Of a DNA stretch of 64,000 nt, positions 39,031 to 47,080 are shown piece after piece. The stretch covers positions 682,001 to 746,000 of the forward strand of contig NZ_JACHIN010000001.1 in the NCBI RefSeq assembly GCF_014203235.1, given 5' to 3'. Below the pieces are notes generated by a model, which did no database searches, was not told where the DNA came from, and saw only the letters and a list, made by a program, of their open reading frames with translations. Position 1 is the stretch's first letter; every line of letters starts with the position of its first letter. The translations under genes and the position numbers were made by a program. This DNA is from Nonomuraea endophytica. GTDB lineage: Bacteria; Actinomycetota; Actinomycetes; Streptosporangiales; Streptosporangiaceae.

Positions 39031-39685
39031 CGTCACCACCTCCAACCTGGCTACAACCAGGCGGACCTAAGCCGCATTCCCGACAAACACCGACAACCCA
39101 ACATCCAGACCAAACCCAGGGGCACCCCTACACCCCTTGACGAACCCCACCCCCAAACCCCACCAAACCCACCCACCCCCGACCCACCCGCTCCCACCTC
39201 CCCCGGCCAGCCCCCAAACCCACCGCTTGGCCCACCACGACACCTCCCGGCGAGCGGTCCCACCCCGGGAAGGCCACATGGCGAGCAACCCACGGCCGCC
39301 CGTGGCACGCGGCTCATGGCACCGCTTGCCGCACCCCGGGCCGACCACTTCCCCGAGACGCCGCATTCCGGGCCGTCCACCTCCCCGGAGGCCCAGGGCA
39401 CGGGCTCCGCCTCCGGGCGTCGCTCAGGGCCTACTCCGGCGGTCCAGGGTGGGCCTCCTAGACGGCTGGGGGCTGCTCCGGAGGTCCGGGTGTGCCTTCC
39501 TGGTGATGCCCAGCCGCAACTCCGAGGGCGGGGGGTGGGCCTCCCAGGCAACGCCCGGGGCCAATCCGGAGGTCCGAGGTGGGCCTCCCGGCCGACGCCG
39601 GGGCTAATCCGGGGCACGGGAGGCGGGGCAGGGTGGGGGTTCTGGGGACGGGTGGGGGTTGGGGGTGCGTGGAAGGATGGGTGGC
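39031..39685. other. Long intergenic region with C-rich tract and repeats
   Basis: 655 bp between mshA and the SDR gene. Positions 39075-39260 are C- and A-rich with almost no G on the plus strand (runs of CCCACC and CCCAAACC), so the mshA-sense strand is G-rich. The rest is GC-rich, with a degenerate 41-45 bp repeat near 39448-39613. Frames of up to 188 codons occur but have no ribosome sites and no protein-like sequence. Confidence 0.65.
39448..39613. repeat. Degenerate 41-45 bp tandem repeat
   Basis: GGTGGGCCTCC or close variants start at 39448, 39489, 39534 and 39578, each followed by a GC-rich stretch; the first, third and fourth units end in CTCCGG or ATCCGG(GG). Units are about 60-75% alike by eye. 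Confidence 0.6.
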
Positions 39686-40429
39686 ATGACGAAGACGGCA
39701 GTGGTGACCGGTGCGAGCAGCGGCATCGGGGCGGCGACCGCGCGGCGGCTGGCCGCGGAGGGGTACGAGGTCGTGGCGGGCGCCAGGCGGCTGGACCGGC
39801 TGGAGAAGCTGGCCGCCGAGGTCCCCGGCATCCGGGCGGTGGAGCTCGATGTCACCTCCAGTGAGTCCGTGGACGCCTTCGTGGCCGGGCTGGAGCGGTG
39901 CGACGTGCTGGTCAACAACGCGGGCGGCGCGCTCGGGACGGAGACCGTGGCCGAGGCGCGGCTGGAGGACTGGCAGAGCATGTACGACACCAACGTCCTC
40001 GGTTCGCTCCGGGTGACGCAGGCGATCCTGCCGAAGCTGGTCGAGTCCGGCGACGGCGTGCTGGTGATGCTGACCTCCACCGCAGGGCTGGTCTCCTACG
40101 AGGGCGGCGGCGGCTACTGCGCGGCCAAGCACGCCCAGACGGCCATGGTCGAGACCCTCCGCCTGGAGCTGGTCGGCAGCCCGGTGCGCGTCGTCGAGAT
40201 CGCGCCGGGGATGGTGCGGTCGGAGGGGTTCGCGGTGACCAGGTTCCGTGGCGACTCGGAGGCCGCGGCCCGCGTCTATGCCGGTGTGCCCGACCCGCTT
40301 TCCTCCGACGACGTGGCCGACGCGATCGCCTGGTGCGTCACCCGCCCCGCGCACGTGAACGTCGACCGCCTCGTCATCCGCCCCCGCGCCCAGGCGGCCC
40401 AGCACAAGGTGCACCGCGTAAGTGCGTAG
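39686..40429 (+). CDS. SDR-family oxidoreductase
   Basis: 247 residues. NADP-type Rossmann motif TGASSGIGAATARRLA with Arg-Arg after strand 2 (GARRLDRL), NNAGG, catalytic Ser in LTSTAGLVS and YCAAKH as the Tyr-x-x-x-Lys equivalent, here with Lys in AAKH. EIAPGMVRSEGF follows. The closest relatives I recognise are YdfG/serine-3-dehydrogenase-type SDRs; substrate unknown. GGAAGG precedes the ATG. It overlaps the methyltransferase gene by 8 bp. Confidence 0.87.
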   Translation: MTKTAVVTGASSGIGAATARRLAAEGYEVVAGARRLDRLEKLAAEVPGIRAVELDVTSSESVDAFVAGLERCDVLVNNAGGALGTETVAEARLEDWQSMYDTNVLGSLRVTQAILPKLVESGDGVLVMLTSTAGLVSYEGGGGYCAAKHAQTAMVETLRLELVGSPVRVVEIAPGMVRSEGFAVTRFRGDSEAAARVYAGVPDPLSSDDVADAIAWCVTRPAHVNVDRLVIRPRAQAAQHKVHRVSA

Positions 40430-41207
40430 GCCGGTCGGGGAGATCACCAGGGGGACGACCGGGTTCAACCGGCTGCGCAGGGCCGATCGCTGGCTGGCCG
40501 CCGTGCACGGCAACGTCCTGCGCGCCGCCGCCCGCCCGCTGGTGGTCGATCTCGGCTATGGGGCTTCGCACACGACCACGCTGGAGCTGTTCACCCGGTT
40601 GCGCAGGATCCGTCCCGACGTCGAGGTGATCGGCATCGAGATCGATCCGGCGCGGGTGGCGCTGGCGCGGCCGTACGAGCGCGAGGGGTTGTCCTTCCGG
40701 CTGGGCGGCTTCGAGCTGCCGGTCCCGCGCCCGCCGGACGTGGTGCGCGCCTTCAACGTCCTTCGCCAGTACGGCGAGGCCGACGCGTGGCACTACTGGC
40801 AGGAGCTGTGCGCCAAGCTCGCGACCGGCGGCGTGCTGGTGGAGGGCACGTGTTCGGAGGTGGGGCACCGGGCGGTCTGGGTGGGCCTGGACAGGAACGG
40901 CCCGCGGACGCTGACGTTCTCGGCCAGGTTCGACGCCTTCGAGCGGCCGTCCGATCTGGCCGACCGGCTGCCCAAGACGCTCATCCACCGCAACGTGCCC
41001 GGTGAGCGCATCCACGCCTTCCTCAAGGACTGGGACCACGCCTGGGCGGTCAGCGCCCCCTATGGCGCGCACGGCCTGCGTCAGCGCTGGCTGGCGGCGG
41101 TGGAGACGCTGGGAGCCACCTGGCCCGTCCCCCAGCATGCGCCTCTGGGCGGACGGACCAGGTGGCGGCTCGGGGAGCTGACCATCCCCTGGTCCGCCAC
41201 TGGCTGA
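40422..41207 (+). CDS. Class I SAM-dependent methyltransferase-like protein
   Basis: 261 residues. Motif I is VVDLGYGASHTTTLELF, motif II is VIGIEIDPARVALA, and VVRAFNVLRQYGE stands for motif IV; LATGGVLVEGTCSEVG follows. Motif I deviates from the usual E/DxGxGxG but keeps DLGYGA. The target is unknown. The GTG start overlaps the SDR stop, so translation is coupled and the two may act on the same substrate. Confidence 0.78.
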   Translation: MRRPVGEITRGTTGFNRLRRADRWLAAVHGNVLRAAARPLVVDLGYGASHTTTLELFTRLRRIRPDVEVIGIEIDPARVALARPYEREGLSFRLGGFELPVPRPPDVVRAFNVLRQYGEADAWHYWQELCAKLATGGVLVEGTCSEVGHRAVWVGLDRNGPRTLTFSARFDAFERPSDLADRLPKTLIHRNVPGERIHAFLKDWDHAWAVSAPYGAHGLRQRWLAAVETLGATWPVPQHAPLGGRTRWRLGELTIPWSATG

Positions 41208-41246
41208 TCTTCCTCAGCCCCTCCTCACACGACAAGTCGTGAGATG

Positions 41247-41771
41247 TCACGATTTCCTGGCAAATTTCATAATCAAGTCGTTGAAGGTGCCGTAAGCGGT
41301 GGCGTCGAAGAGCACGAACCGCACCTCCACCACCGACGTTTCCGCAGCCGAGACGGTTTCCAGGGCGATCCTCGCGGCGTCGGCCATCGGCCATCCGAAG
41401 ATGCCCGTGGAGATCGCCGGGAACGCGACCGTACGCGCGCCGAGCTCGTCGGCCACCCGCAGCGACTCGCGGTGGCACGAGGCCAGCAGCGCCGAGCGGT
41501 CCTCCCCCGGCGCGTACACGGGCCCGACCGTGTGGATGACCCAGCGGGCCGGCAGCCGTCCGGCGGTCGTGGCGACGGCCTGGCCGGTGGGCAGCCCGCC
41601 CCTGTGGGAGGAGGCGCGCAGCCGCCGGCACTCCTCCAGGATCTCGGGACCACCTCGCCCGTGGATGGCGCCGTCCACCCCCGCGCCGCCCAAGAGCGAG
41701 GAGTTCGCGGCGTTCACCACCGCGTCGACCTCCTGCGTGGTGATATCTCCCTGTACCAGAGTGATGTCCAT
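41247..41771 (-). CDS. Macro-domain protein, O-acetyl-ADP-ribose deacetylase type
   Basis: 174 residues, one macro domain of the YmdB/MacroD class. Catalytic stretch VDAVVNAANSSLLGGAGVDGAIH (Asn and Asp that position water and substrate), then WVIHTVGPVY and AFPAISTGIFGWP for the phosphate-binding loop. It hydrolyses O-acetyl-ADP-ribose or mono-ADP-ribosyl esters. It is divergent from the BlaI-M56 pair. Confidence 0.92.
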   Translation of the reverse strand: MDITLVQGDITTQEVDAVVNAANSSLLGGAGVDGAIHGRGGPEILEECRRLRASSHRGGLPTGQAVATTAGRLPARWVIHTVGPVYAPGEDRSALLASCHRESLRVADELGARTVAFPAISTGIFGWPMADAARIALETVSAAETSVVEVRFVLFDATAYGTFNDLIMKFARKS

Positions 41772-41805
41772 CTCACCGACCTCCCGAATGGCTGCTCGAC
41801 AACCT

Positions 41806-41815
41806 GTAGTACTAC
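41806..41815 (+). promoter_or_regulatory. Palindrome before blaI-type gene (auto-operator candidate)
   Basis: GTAGTACTAC is a perfect 10-bp palindrome 10 bp before the GTG start. BlaI operators contain TACTAC/GTAGTA half-sites, so this is a likely autoregulatory site that also faces the divergent macro-domain gene. Confidence 0.5.
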
Positions 41816-41825
41816 GCTGGAGCGT

Positions 41826-42182
41826 GTGAAGGGTCTTGGCGAGCTTGAGCGCAGCATCATGGACATCCTCTGGGCGCAGAGCAGCCCGCTGACAGCCCGC
41901 GAGGTCGGCCGGCTCATCGCCGAACGCGACCTCGCCCCCACCACGGTCATGACCGTTCTCGACCGTCTTACCCGCAAGGGCTTCCTCAAGCGCATCCGCG
42001 ACGGCCGCGCGTGGCGATACGAACCGGCGGAAAGCCGCGACTCGTACATCGCCGAGCTTATGCTGGAGGCTCTGGAAATGACGGGCGACCGTTCGGCCGC
42101 CCTGACCCGCTTCGCCCAGGCGGTCCCCGCCTCCGAGGCGGAGATCCTGCGCAAGGCCCTTACGGAGCTGGAGGACGAGTGA
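41826..42182 (+). CDS. BlaI/MecI/CopY-family repressor paired with M56 protease
   Basis: 118 residues. Winged helix: LGELERSIMDILWAQSSPLTA, then TTVMTVLDRLTRKGFLKRIRDGRAWRYEP; the C-terminal helix LRKALTELEDE completes the dimer. It overlaps the M56 peptidase gene by 4 bp (GTGA), the classical repressor-sensor arrangement. The start GTG at 41826 lies close to the palindrome, which suggests a short or absent leader. Confidence 0.92.
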   Translation: MKGLGELERSIMDILWAQSSPLTAREVGRLIAERDLAPTTVMTVLDRLTRKGFLKRIRDGRAWRYEPAESRDSYIAELMLEALEMTGDRSAALTRFAQAVPASEAEILRKALTELEDE

Positions 42183-43087
42183 TCACCGCCACCGCGCTGG
42201 CTGCGCTCGCGACCGCGTGCGCGCTCGGTGCTTGGCGTTTCACCTCCGCTTGCTGGACCTACCGCGCGCCCCGCGTGGCCATCGTTCTGTGGCAGGCGCT
42301 CGGGCTGGCCTGGGGGCTGGCGACCACCGGGTCGATGCTGGCTTATGCCGTCCAGCCCTATGACCGCGGGCTCCTGCACGGGCTGATCGCCGTCGCGCAG
42401 GGCCGCGAGCCGGTGTCGCCTTGGGACGGGCCGCATCTGTTCGCGCTGGTCGCGGGGCTGACCGCGCTGGCCGTACTCGTGGCCGTGACCCTGACCGCGG
42501 CCGCGCAGACCCTGCGCGCCCGCCGCCGCCACCGCACGCTGCTGGCGCTCATCGCCCGCGACGACCCGTTCGTGCCCGGCGTGCGCGTGCTCGACCATCC
42601 GGGCGCCGCCGCCTACTGCGTGCCCGGCCTGCGTTCGCAGGTCGTGATCAGCGCGGGCGCGATGGAGCTGCTGTCCGACGACGAGCTGACCGCCGTGCTC
42701 GCCCACGAGGCCGCGCACGTGCGCGAGCGTCACGACCTGGTGCTGCTGCCGTTCGGCGCGCTGCGCCGCGTGCTGCCCTGGTCGAAGGTCGTGCGCGACG
42801 CTCAGGCGCAGGTCGAGCTGCTGGTGGAGATGGCCGCCGACGACCGTGCCCGCCGCTACTGCTCACCCCGGCGCCTCGCCACCGCCCTCCTGCGTTTTGG
42901 TACGGCCGGCGCCATGCCCACCCCGCACGGAATGCTGGGCAGCGTGACCGCAGCCAACGTCATGGCCCGGGTGAACCGCCTGGTCAAGCCCGATCCCGAG
43001 CTGCAGCCCCACTTCCGCTACGGCTACCTCGGCCTGTCGGCCGCGCTGCTGGTCTCCGCCGCCAGCCTCTGGGTGATCCCGCTCTGA
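42179..43087 (+). CDS. M56-family (BlaR1/MecR1-like) membrane metalloprotease
   Basis: 302 residues. Hydrophobic helices occur at about 2-22, 35-60, 85-110 and 280-300. The zinc motif HExxH appears as VLAHEAAHVRERHD, with a third ligand expected in VEMAADDRARRY. In BlaR1 systems this protease, once triggered, cleaves the repressor. Here the extracellular penicillin-binding sensor domain is absent (protein ends at a final helix), so the stimulus must be sensed otherwise. It is translationally coupled to the BlaI repressor. Confidence 0.9.
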   Translation: MITATALAALATACALGAWRFTSACWTYRAPRVAIVLWQALGLAWGLATTGSMLAYAVQPYDRGLLHGLIAVAQGREPVSPWDGPHLFALVAGLTALAVLVAVTLTAAAQTLRARRRHRTLLALIARDDPFVPGVRVLDHPGAAAYCVPGLRSQVVISAGAMELLSDDELTAVLAHEAAHVRERHDLVLLPFGALRRVLPWSKVVRDAQAQVELLVEMAADDRARRYCSPRRLATALLRFGTAGAMPTPHGMLGSVTAANVMARVNRLVKPDPELQPHFRYGYLGLSAALLVSAASLWVIPL

Positions 43088-43140
43088 GTGCTTGCATCTG
43101 CTAGCTCAGCGTTTGCAATTGCAAGCACTTTGGGTAGACT
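43088..43140 (+). promoter_or_regulatory. Leaderless promoter with long inverted repeat
   Basis: GTGCTTGCA (43088-43096) pairs with TGCAAGCAC (43120-43128), and the second arm overlaps the 12-bp palindrome TTGCAATTGCAA (43113-43124). TTGCAA (43113) and TAGACT (43135-43140) are 16 bp apart and form -35/-10; the ATG begins 6 nt after the -10. The repeat covers the -35, so autorepression by the HTH protein is likely. Confidence 0.6.
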
Positions 43141-43146
43141 ACGGGC

Positions 43147-43638
43147 ATGGCACTACCCAAGGTCGGCTCGATCGGCGAGTACATCCGCGAGCAGCGGCAG
43201 CAGGCGAAGATCTCGCTGCGCCAGCTTGCCGCCGCGGCGGGGGTCTCCAACCCCTACCTCAGCCAGATCGAGCGCGGGCTGCGCAAGCCGAGCGCGGAGA
43301 TCCTCAACCAGATCGCGAAGGGTCTCCACATCTCGGCGCAGGCGCTCTACGTCCAGGCGGGCCTCATCGAGGACAAAGAGCCGCCGAGCGACGTCGAAGC
43401 GGCGATCCGGGCCGACACGCACATCACCGGGCGGCAACGCCAGGTGCTCATTGATATCTATGAATCGTTCCGCAAGGAGAACCGCGCCGAGGAGGGGCAG
43501 ACCTCCCAGAATGCCCATCCCCAGCGCGACCCGGAATCGGACGACGTAACGCTGCCCGAGGATCTTCTCGCCGCTCTCGAACCCTTCGCGGCGAACCCCG
43601 GCAACAGCACCGTCACCCAGGAAACCAAGGAAGGTTAA
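43147..43638 (+). CDS. XRE-family HTH regulator (Rv0474-like)
   Basis: 163 residues. The HTH is YIREQRQQAKISLRQLAAAAGVSNPYLSQIERGLRKPSAEIL, longer helices follow (IAKGLHISAQALYVQAGL) and then an acidic, unordered tail. The gene order HTH-HbhA-DUF2516 is that of M. tuberculosis Rv0474-Rv0476. Its promoter is leaderless and covered by an inverted repeat. The HbhA-like gene follows by 3 bp. Confidence 0.9.
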   Translation: MALPKVGSIGEYIREQRQQAKISLRQLAAAAGVSNPYLSQIERGLRKPSAEILNQIAKGLHISAQALYVQAGLIEDKEPPSDVEAAIRADTHITGRQRQVLIDIYESFRKENRAEEGQTSQNAHPQRDPESDDVTLPEDLLAALEPFAANPGNSTVTQETKEG

Positions 43639-43641
43639 CCC

Positions 43642-44061
43642 ATGACGCTTGCAACCGAGGTCAAGAAGCTGACCGAGTCCAAGCCGTTCTACGCGGTCGC
43701 CGGCGCCGGCGACTTCGCGGTGGAGAAGCTGCGCGAGCTGCCCGAGCAGCTGCAGAAGCTGCAGGCCCGCCGCGGCGAGATCGCCAAGGACCTGCCGGAG
43801 CGGGCCCGTGAGCTCACCGGCAAGGCCGAGGGCTTCGCGAAGGACTTTCCGGAGAAGGCCCGCGCCTACGCCGGTGAGCTCGGTCACAAGGCCACCGAGG
43901 TCTACGAGGAGTTCGCCAGCCGCGGCCGCAAGGTCGTCAGCAAGGTCAGCGGCGAGGCCGCGCTGGAGCTGGAGGAGGTCTCCGAGGCCGCCGAGCCGGC
44001 TACCGCCACCCCCATCACTCCCGCCAAGAAGACCACCCGCACCCCCAAGGCAAAAGCCTGA
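43642..44061 (+). CDS. HbhA-like heparin-binding protein
   Basis: 139 residues. The first 100 are a continuous amphipathic helix (FYAVAGAGDFAVEKLRELPEQ, KDLPERARELTGKAEGFAKD), and the tail is Ala/Pro/Lys-rich (TPAKKTTRTPKAKA), the mark of heparin-binding haemagglutinin. In mycobacteria HbhA is surface-associated and binds lipid bodies or host glycans; in a soil actinomycete the role is probably structural or in membrane binding. The Lys-rich tail is shorter than in M. tuberculosis. It is followed by an intrinsic terminator. Confidence 0.85.
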   Translation: MTLATEVKKLTESKPFYAVAGAGDFAVEKLRELPEQLQKLQARRGEIAKDLPERARELTGKAEGFAKDFPEKARAYAGELGHKATEVYEEFASRGRKVVSKVSGEAALELEEVSEAAEPATATPITPAKKTTRTPKAKA

Positions 44062-44075
44062 GCGTGCGTCACGAG

Positions 44076-44102
44076 GAGCCCGTCCCGGTCCGGGGCGGGC
44101 TC
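44076..44102 (+). terminator. Intrinsic terminator after hbhA-like gene
   Basis: GAGCCCGTCCCG (44076-44087) pairs with CGGGGCGGGCTC (44091-44102) with one G-U pair, followed directly by TTTCGTT. Confidence 0.8.
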
Positions 44103-44171
44103 TTTCGTTGCCCGCATGCCCGAGTTGCGCACTAGGCTGGGCGCGACAACGCAGCCTGGGGCGGAGCCAAC

Positions 44172-44540
44172 ATGAGCATGATCAATGGCGTTCTCAACAT
44201 CCTTTTCCTGGTGCTGGCCACGGGCATCTTCGGCATGTCGGTTTATGCGCTGATCCACGCGGTGCGGGTGACGCCGAACGCCTTCGTCTCGGCGGGCAAG
44301 CTGAAGAAGAACCTGTGGCTGCTGATCCTCGGCCTGGCCACCCTGTTCTCGGCCGCCGGCGCCTGGTCCTACTTCAACGCGTTCATGGTGGTCGGCGGGG
44401 CCGCGTTCATCGGCATCGGCCTGGGCCTCTTCTCGATCCTCGCGGTGATCGCGGCCACGGTTTACATCGTGGACGTCAAGCCCGCCGTGAAGGGCATGGG
44501 CGGCCGGGGCGGCAACAACGGCCCCTACGGCCCCTGGTGA
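44172..44540 (+). CDS. DUF2516 membrane protein (Rv0476-like)
   Basis: 122 residues. Two or three hydrophobic helices (NILFLVLATGIFGMSVYALI, LLILGLATLFSAAG, then a long third one); ALIHAVRVTPNAFVSAGKLKK is the conserved cytoplasmic loop. The tail is Gly/Asn/Pro-rich. Function unknown; the position behind HbhA is conserved in mycobacteria. GGAG precedes the ATG. It overlaps the GDSL gene convergently by 16 bp. Confidence 0.85.
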   Translation: MSMINGVLNILFLVLATGIFGMSVYALIHAVRVTPNAFVSAGKLKKNLWLLILGLATLFSAAGAWSYFNAFMVVGGAAFIGIGLGLFSILAVIAATVYIVDVKPAVKGMGGRGGNNGPYGPW

Positions 44541-45226
44541 ACCGCCGCCGGGCCTAGCGCCGCCGACAGCCACTGAGCCAGGCGGGCGTGGCCGGTGAAG
44601 GTCGGGTGGACGCCGTCCGGGAGCAACACCTCGGAGCGGCGGCCGGTGACCCAGCGCTGCTTCAGCGGATCCAGGAACGTGACACCCTCGCGGGCGGCGA
44701 CCTCGGCCAGGGCGTCGCGCACGGCGTAGGCCTTGGGCGGGGCGTCGGCCAGCCAGATCGGGCCGACCATGACGACGCGGGTCTCCGGCCAGCGGGCGCG
44801 GGCGGTCCAGAGGAGTCTGGCGGCGGCCCGCCGTACACCCAGGGTGGGCCAGCGGCGGTCGTTGTGGCCGCCGGAGATGACGAGCAGGTCGGGGGCGGGG
44901 CGCCAGGAGAGCTCGGCGTCGAAGGAGTCCTGGAAGCTGCGGCCGACGCGGCCCTTGTTGATGTAACCGGTGCCGCCCGCGCCGGCGATCACGGGCTGCC
45001 AGCCGAGCAGGCGGGCGGTCTCGGCGGCGTAGGAGCTCCAGGTGGGGACGGGGCCGGAGCCGACGGTGAAGCTGTCGCCGACGAACATGAGCACCGGCGT
45101 GGACTTCTGCGGGACCGGGGTCGGGTCCAGGCCCGCCGTCTCGCCCGCCGCACTGCCGCATCCGGAACAAAACGCCATCATCAGGGCGGCCGGTGCGATC
45201 AGCTGTCGATGCATCAGGCCGCGCAT
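44525..45226 (-). CDS. SGNH/GDSL-family hydrolase, exported
   Basis: 233 residues. An N-terminal hydrophobic segment (RQLIAPAALMMAFCSGCGS) is a signal peptide and possibly a weak lipobox (CSGC). Block I is VLMFVGDSFTVGSG with the nucleophilic Ser, block III is SGGHNDR, and block V is LPDGVHPTFTGHARLA with the Asp and His. It is an esterase or deacetylase of unknown substrate acting outside the cytoplasm. AGGTGG precedes the ATG at 45226. It is divergent from alaX. Confidence 0.85.
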   Translation of the reverse strand: MRGLMHRQLIAPAALMMAFCSGCGSAAGETAGLDPTPVPQKSTPVLMFVGDSFTVGSGPVPTWSSYAAETARLLGWQPVIAGAGGTGYINKGRVGRSFQDSFDAELSWRPAPDLLVISGGHNDRRWPTLGVRRAAARLLWTARARWPETRVVMVGPIWLADAPPKAYAVRDALAEVAAREGVTFLDPLKQRWVTGRRSEVLLPDGVHPTFTGHARLAQWLSAALGPAAVHQGP

Positions 45227-45256
45227 GACCACCTCATGAGCTCTAAGCTGCCGGAC

Positions 45257-45991
45257 ATGAGCTCCGACCTCTACGGGCGCACTGAGCGTCTCGAGCTGTC
45301 CGACCAGAACCTGCGCGAATTCGAGGCTGTCGTGCTGGACTCGACGCCCGACGGGATCGTCTTGAGCAGGTCGGCATTCTACCCAGGCGGCGGCGGTCAG
45401 CCGGCCGATCACGGAGTTCTGCTCTGGCTGGGCGTGGAAACCCGGATCGCCGGGGTACGCAAAGGCGACGATCTCCACCTGATCCCGGCCGAGGGCGATC
45501 CGGTGCCCCCGGTGGGCACGGTGGTGCGCGCCGCGGTGGCCGACGAGCGGCGTTCGGCGCTGATGCGCACGCACTCGGGGCTGCACGTCCTGTGCGGGGT
45601 GGTCTTCCGCGACTACGGCTCACTGGTCACCGGCGGGAACATGGAGCCGTTCACCGCCCGCATGGACTTCAACCTCCCCGAGGTCCCGCCGGGCTTCAAG
45701 GAGGCGGTCGAGGACGCCTGCAACGCCGAGGTCACCGCCGACCGGCGCATCGACATCCGGGTGCTGCCGCGCAAGGAGGCGTTCGACATCCCCGACATCA
45801 TCCGCACCGCCACCAACCTCGTCCCCGAAGAGGTCGAGGAAGTGCGCATCGTGGACATCGTGGGCCTCGACACCCAGGCCGACGGCGGCACCCACGTGGG
45901 CTCCACCGCCCAGATCGGCCGGATCAAGGTCACCAAGATCGAGAGCAAGGGCAAGGGCTTCCGCCGCCTGCGCATCGCGATCTCCGACTGA
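45257..45991 (+). CDS. Alanyl-tRNA editing protein, AlaX type
   Basis: 244 residues, a free-standing homologue of the AlaRS editing domain that removes Ser or Gly from mischarged tRNA-Ala. It has FYPGGGGQPADHG, the zinc-site His pair in RTHSGLHVLCG and the second half-site in QADGGTHVGST. In most AlaRS editing domains that site reads CGGTHV; here the Cys is Asp, leaving three clear ligands. The N-terminal glycine-rich motif is intact. It begins 30 bp from the divergent GDSL gene. Confidence 0.9.
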   Translation: MSSDLYGRTERLELSDQNLREFEAVVLDSTPDGIVLSRSAFYPGGGGQPADHGVLLWLGVETRIAGVRKGDDLHLIPAEGDPVPPVGTVVRAAVADERRSALMRTHSGLHVLCGVVFRDYGSLVTGGNMEPFTARMDFNLPEVPPGFKEAVEDACNAEVTADRRIDIRVLPRKEAFDIPDIIRTATNLVPEEVEEVRIVDIVGLDTQADGGTHVGSTAQIGRIKVTKIESKGKGFRRLRIAISD

Positions 45992-46062
45992 CCTCACACC
46001 TCCGGCGGTTACGACAGGGCGACGACGGTGATCGGCATGTCAGCTGGCGGCCTCGACGTTGA

Positions 46063-46968
46063 TCATGTCGAGGGTTCGATGAGGGTGGCCAGGCCGTTCA
46101 GGAGCGGGGTCAGGCCGAACTCGAAGAAGGCGTCCAGGTCGAGGTCGTAGTCGTCGCCAAGCCCGGCGACGACGGCGGCGAAGTGCGGGTAGGCGCCGGA
46201 GGCCTCCAGGGCCGCCAGTCCGGGCCCCTGCGCGTCCATCCACTCGTCGTCGCCCATGCCCGTGGCCGCGTCCTGCTGGGCTTCCCGCTCCAGGTGTACG
46301 GCCACGCCCTGCACGTAGTTGTAGACAAGCACGTGGATGTTCTGCCTGGTCAGGGCGTCGAGCCCATAGCCGTCCAGCGAGGCCAGGGCGTACTCGGCGT
46401 GCCGCATCAGGTTGGGCACGATCAGCGGCCTGGTCAGCGCGGTGACGTGCGGCAGCCAGGGATGGCGGCGGTAAAGCGCCCACAGGCCGCGCGCCGACAG
46501 CTCGAACCGGGCCCGCCAGCCCTCGGGCAGCGGCAGCGGGTAGTCGAACTCACCGTAGGCGGCGTCGGCCATCAGCCGCACCAGGTCCTCCTTGCCGCCC
46601 ACGTGGCGGTAGAGGGACATGGTGGCGGCGCCGGTCTTGGCGGCGATGCCGCGCATGGACAGCGCGGCCAGGCCCTCGGCGTCGGCGATCTCGATGGCGA
46701 TCCTGACGATCCGCTCGCGGGTGAGGTCGGAGGGCGTGGGGGTGCGGTCGCGAGCGGGCCCGCCGGCGACCGTGCTGCCGACGCGGGGCTCGGAGGTGAT
46801 CACGCCCTCCTGGGCCAGGAGCGTCAGCGCCTTGGCCGCCGTGGCCAGCGCGACGTTCCAGTCGCGGGCCAGGCCGCGGGTGGACGGGACCTTGTCGCCC
46901 GGCTTCAGCTCGCCTTCTGCGACGCGCCGCTTGATGTCGGCCACGATCCGGATGTAGGGCGGGGTCAT
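46063..46968 (-). CDS. Chimeric regulator: GntR winged helix joined to a TetR-type domain
   Basis: 301 residues. Residues 1-75 are a GntR winged helix (IVADIKRRVAEGELKPGDKVP, LARDWNVALATAAKALTLL, RVGSTVAG). From about 82 a second DNA-binding segment of TetR type follows (LTRERIVRIAIEIADAEGL, MRGIAAKTGAATMSLYRHVG), then a TetR C-terminal ligand domain (DLVRLMADAAYGEFDY onward). Having two DNA-binding modules suggests recognition of two sites or a composite operator. AGGAGG precedes the ATG. It is divergent from the FAD monooxygenase, a usual target of such regulators. Confidence 0.88.
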   Translation of the reverse strand: MTPPYIRIVADIKRRVAEGELKPGDKVPSTRGLARDWNVALATAAKALTLLAQEGVITSEPRVGSTVAGGPARDRTPTPSDLTRERIVRIAIEIADAEGLAALSMRGIAAKTGAATMSLYRHVGGKEDLVRLMADAAYGEFDYPLPLPEGWRARFELSARGLWALYRRHPWLPHVTALTRPLIVPNLMRHAEYALASLDGYGLDALTRQNIHVLVYNYVQGVAVHLEREAQQDAATGMGDDEWMDAQGPGLAALEASGAYPHFAAVVAGLGDDYDLDLDAFFEFGLTPLLNGLATLIEPST

Positions 46969-47027
46969 GGGAGCCTCCTGTTCTAGTACAGAAGGTAGCA
47001 GAAATGCCTGTTGCACGGCCTGTGCGT

Positions 47028-47039
47028 ACTGTGTACAGT
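47028..47039 (+). promoter_or_regulatory. Inverted repeat between regulator and monooxygenase
   Basis: ACTGT-GT-ACAGT, flanked by two copies of TGCGTAC (47022 and 47045). It lies 42 bp before the monooxygenase start and 60 bp from the divergent regulator start; a likely operator of the GntR-TetR protein. Confidence 0.45.
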
Positions 47040-47080
47040 CAGTCTGCGTACAGCGTCAACGACTGAACGGGAGAACCATC

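Noticed and set aside
39137..39607. 156-codon plus-strand frame upstream of the SDR gene
   Set aside because: No ribosome site, repetitive composition and no recognisable protein.
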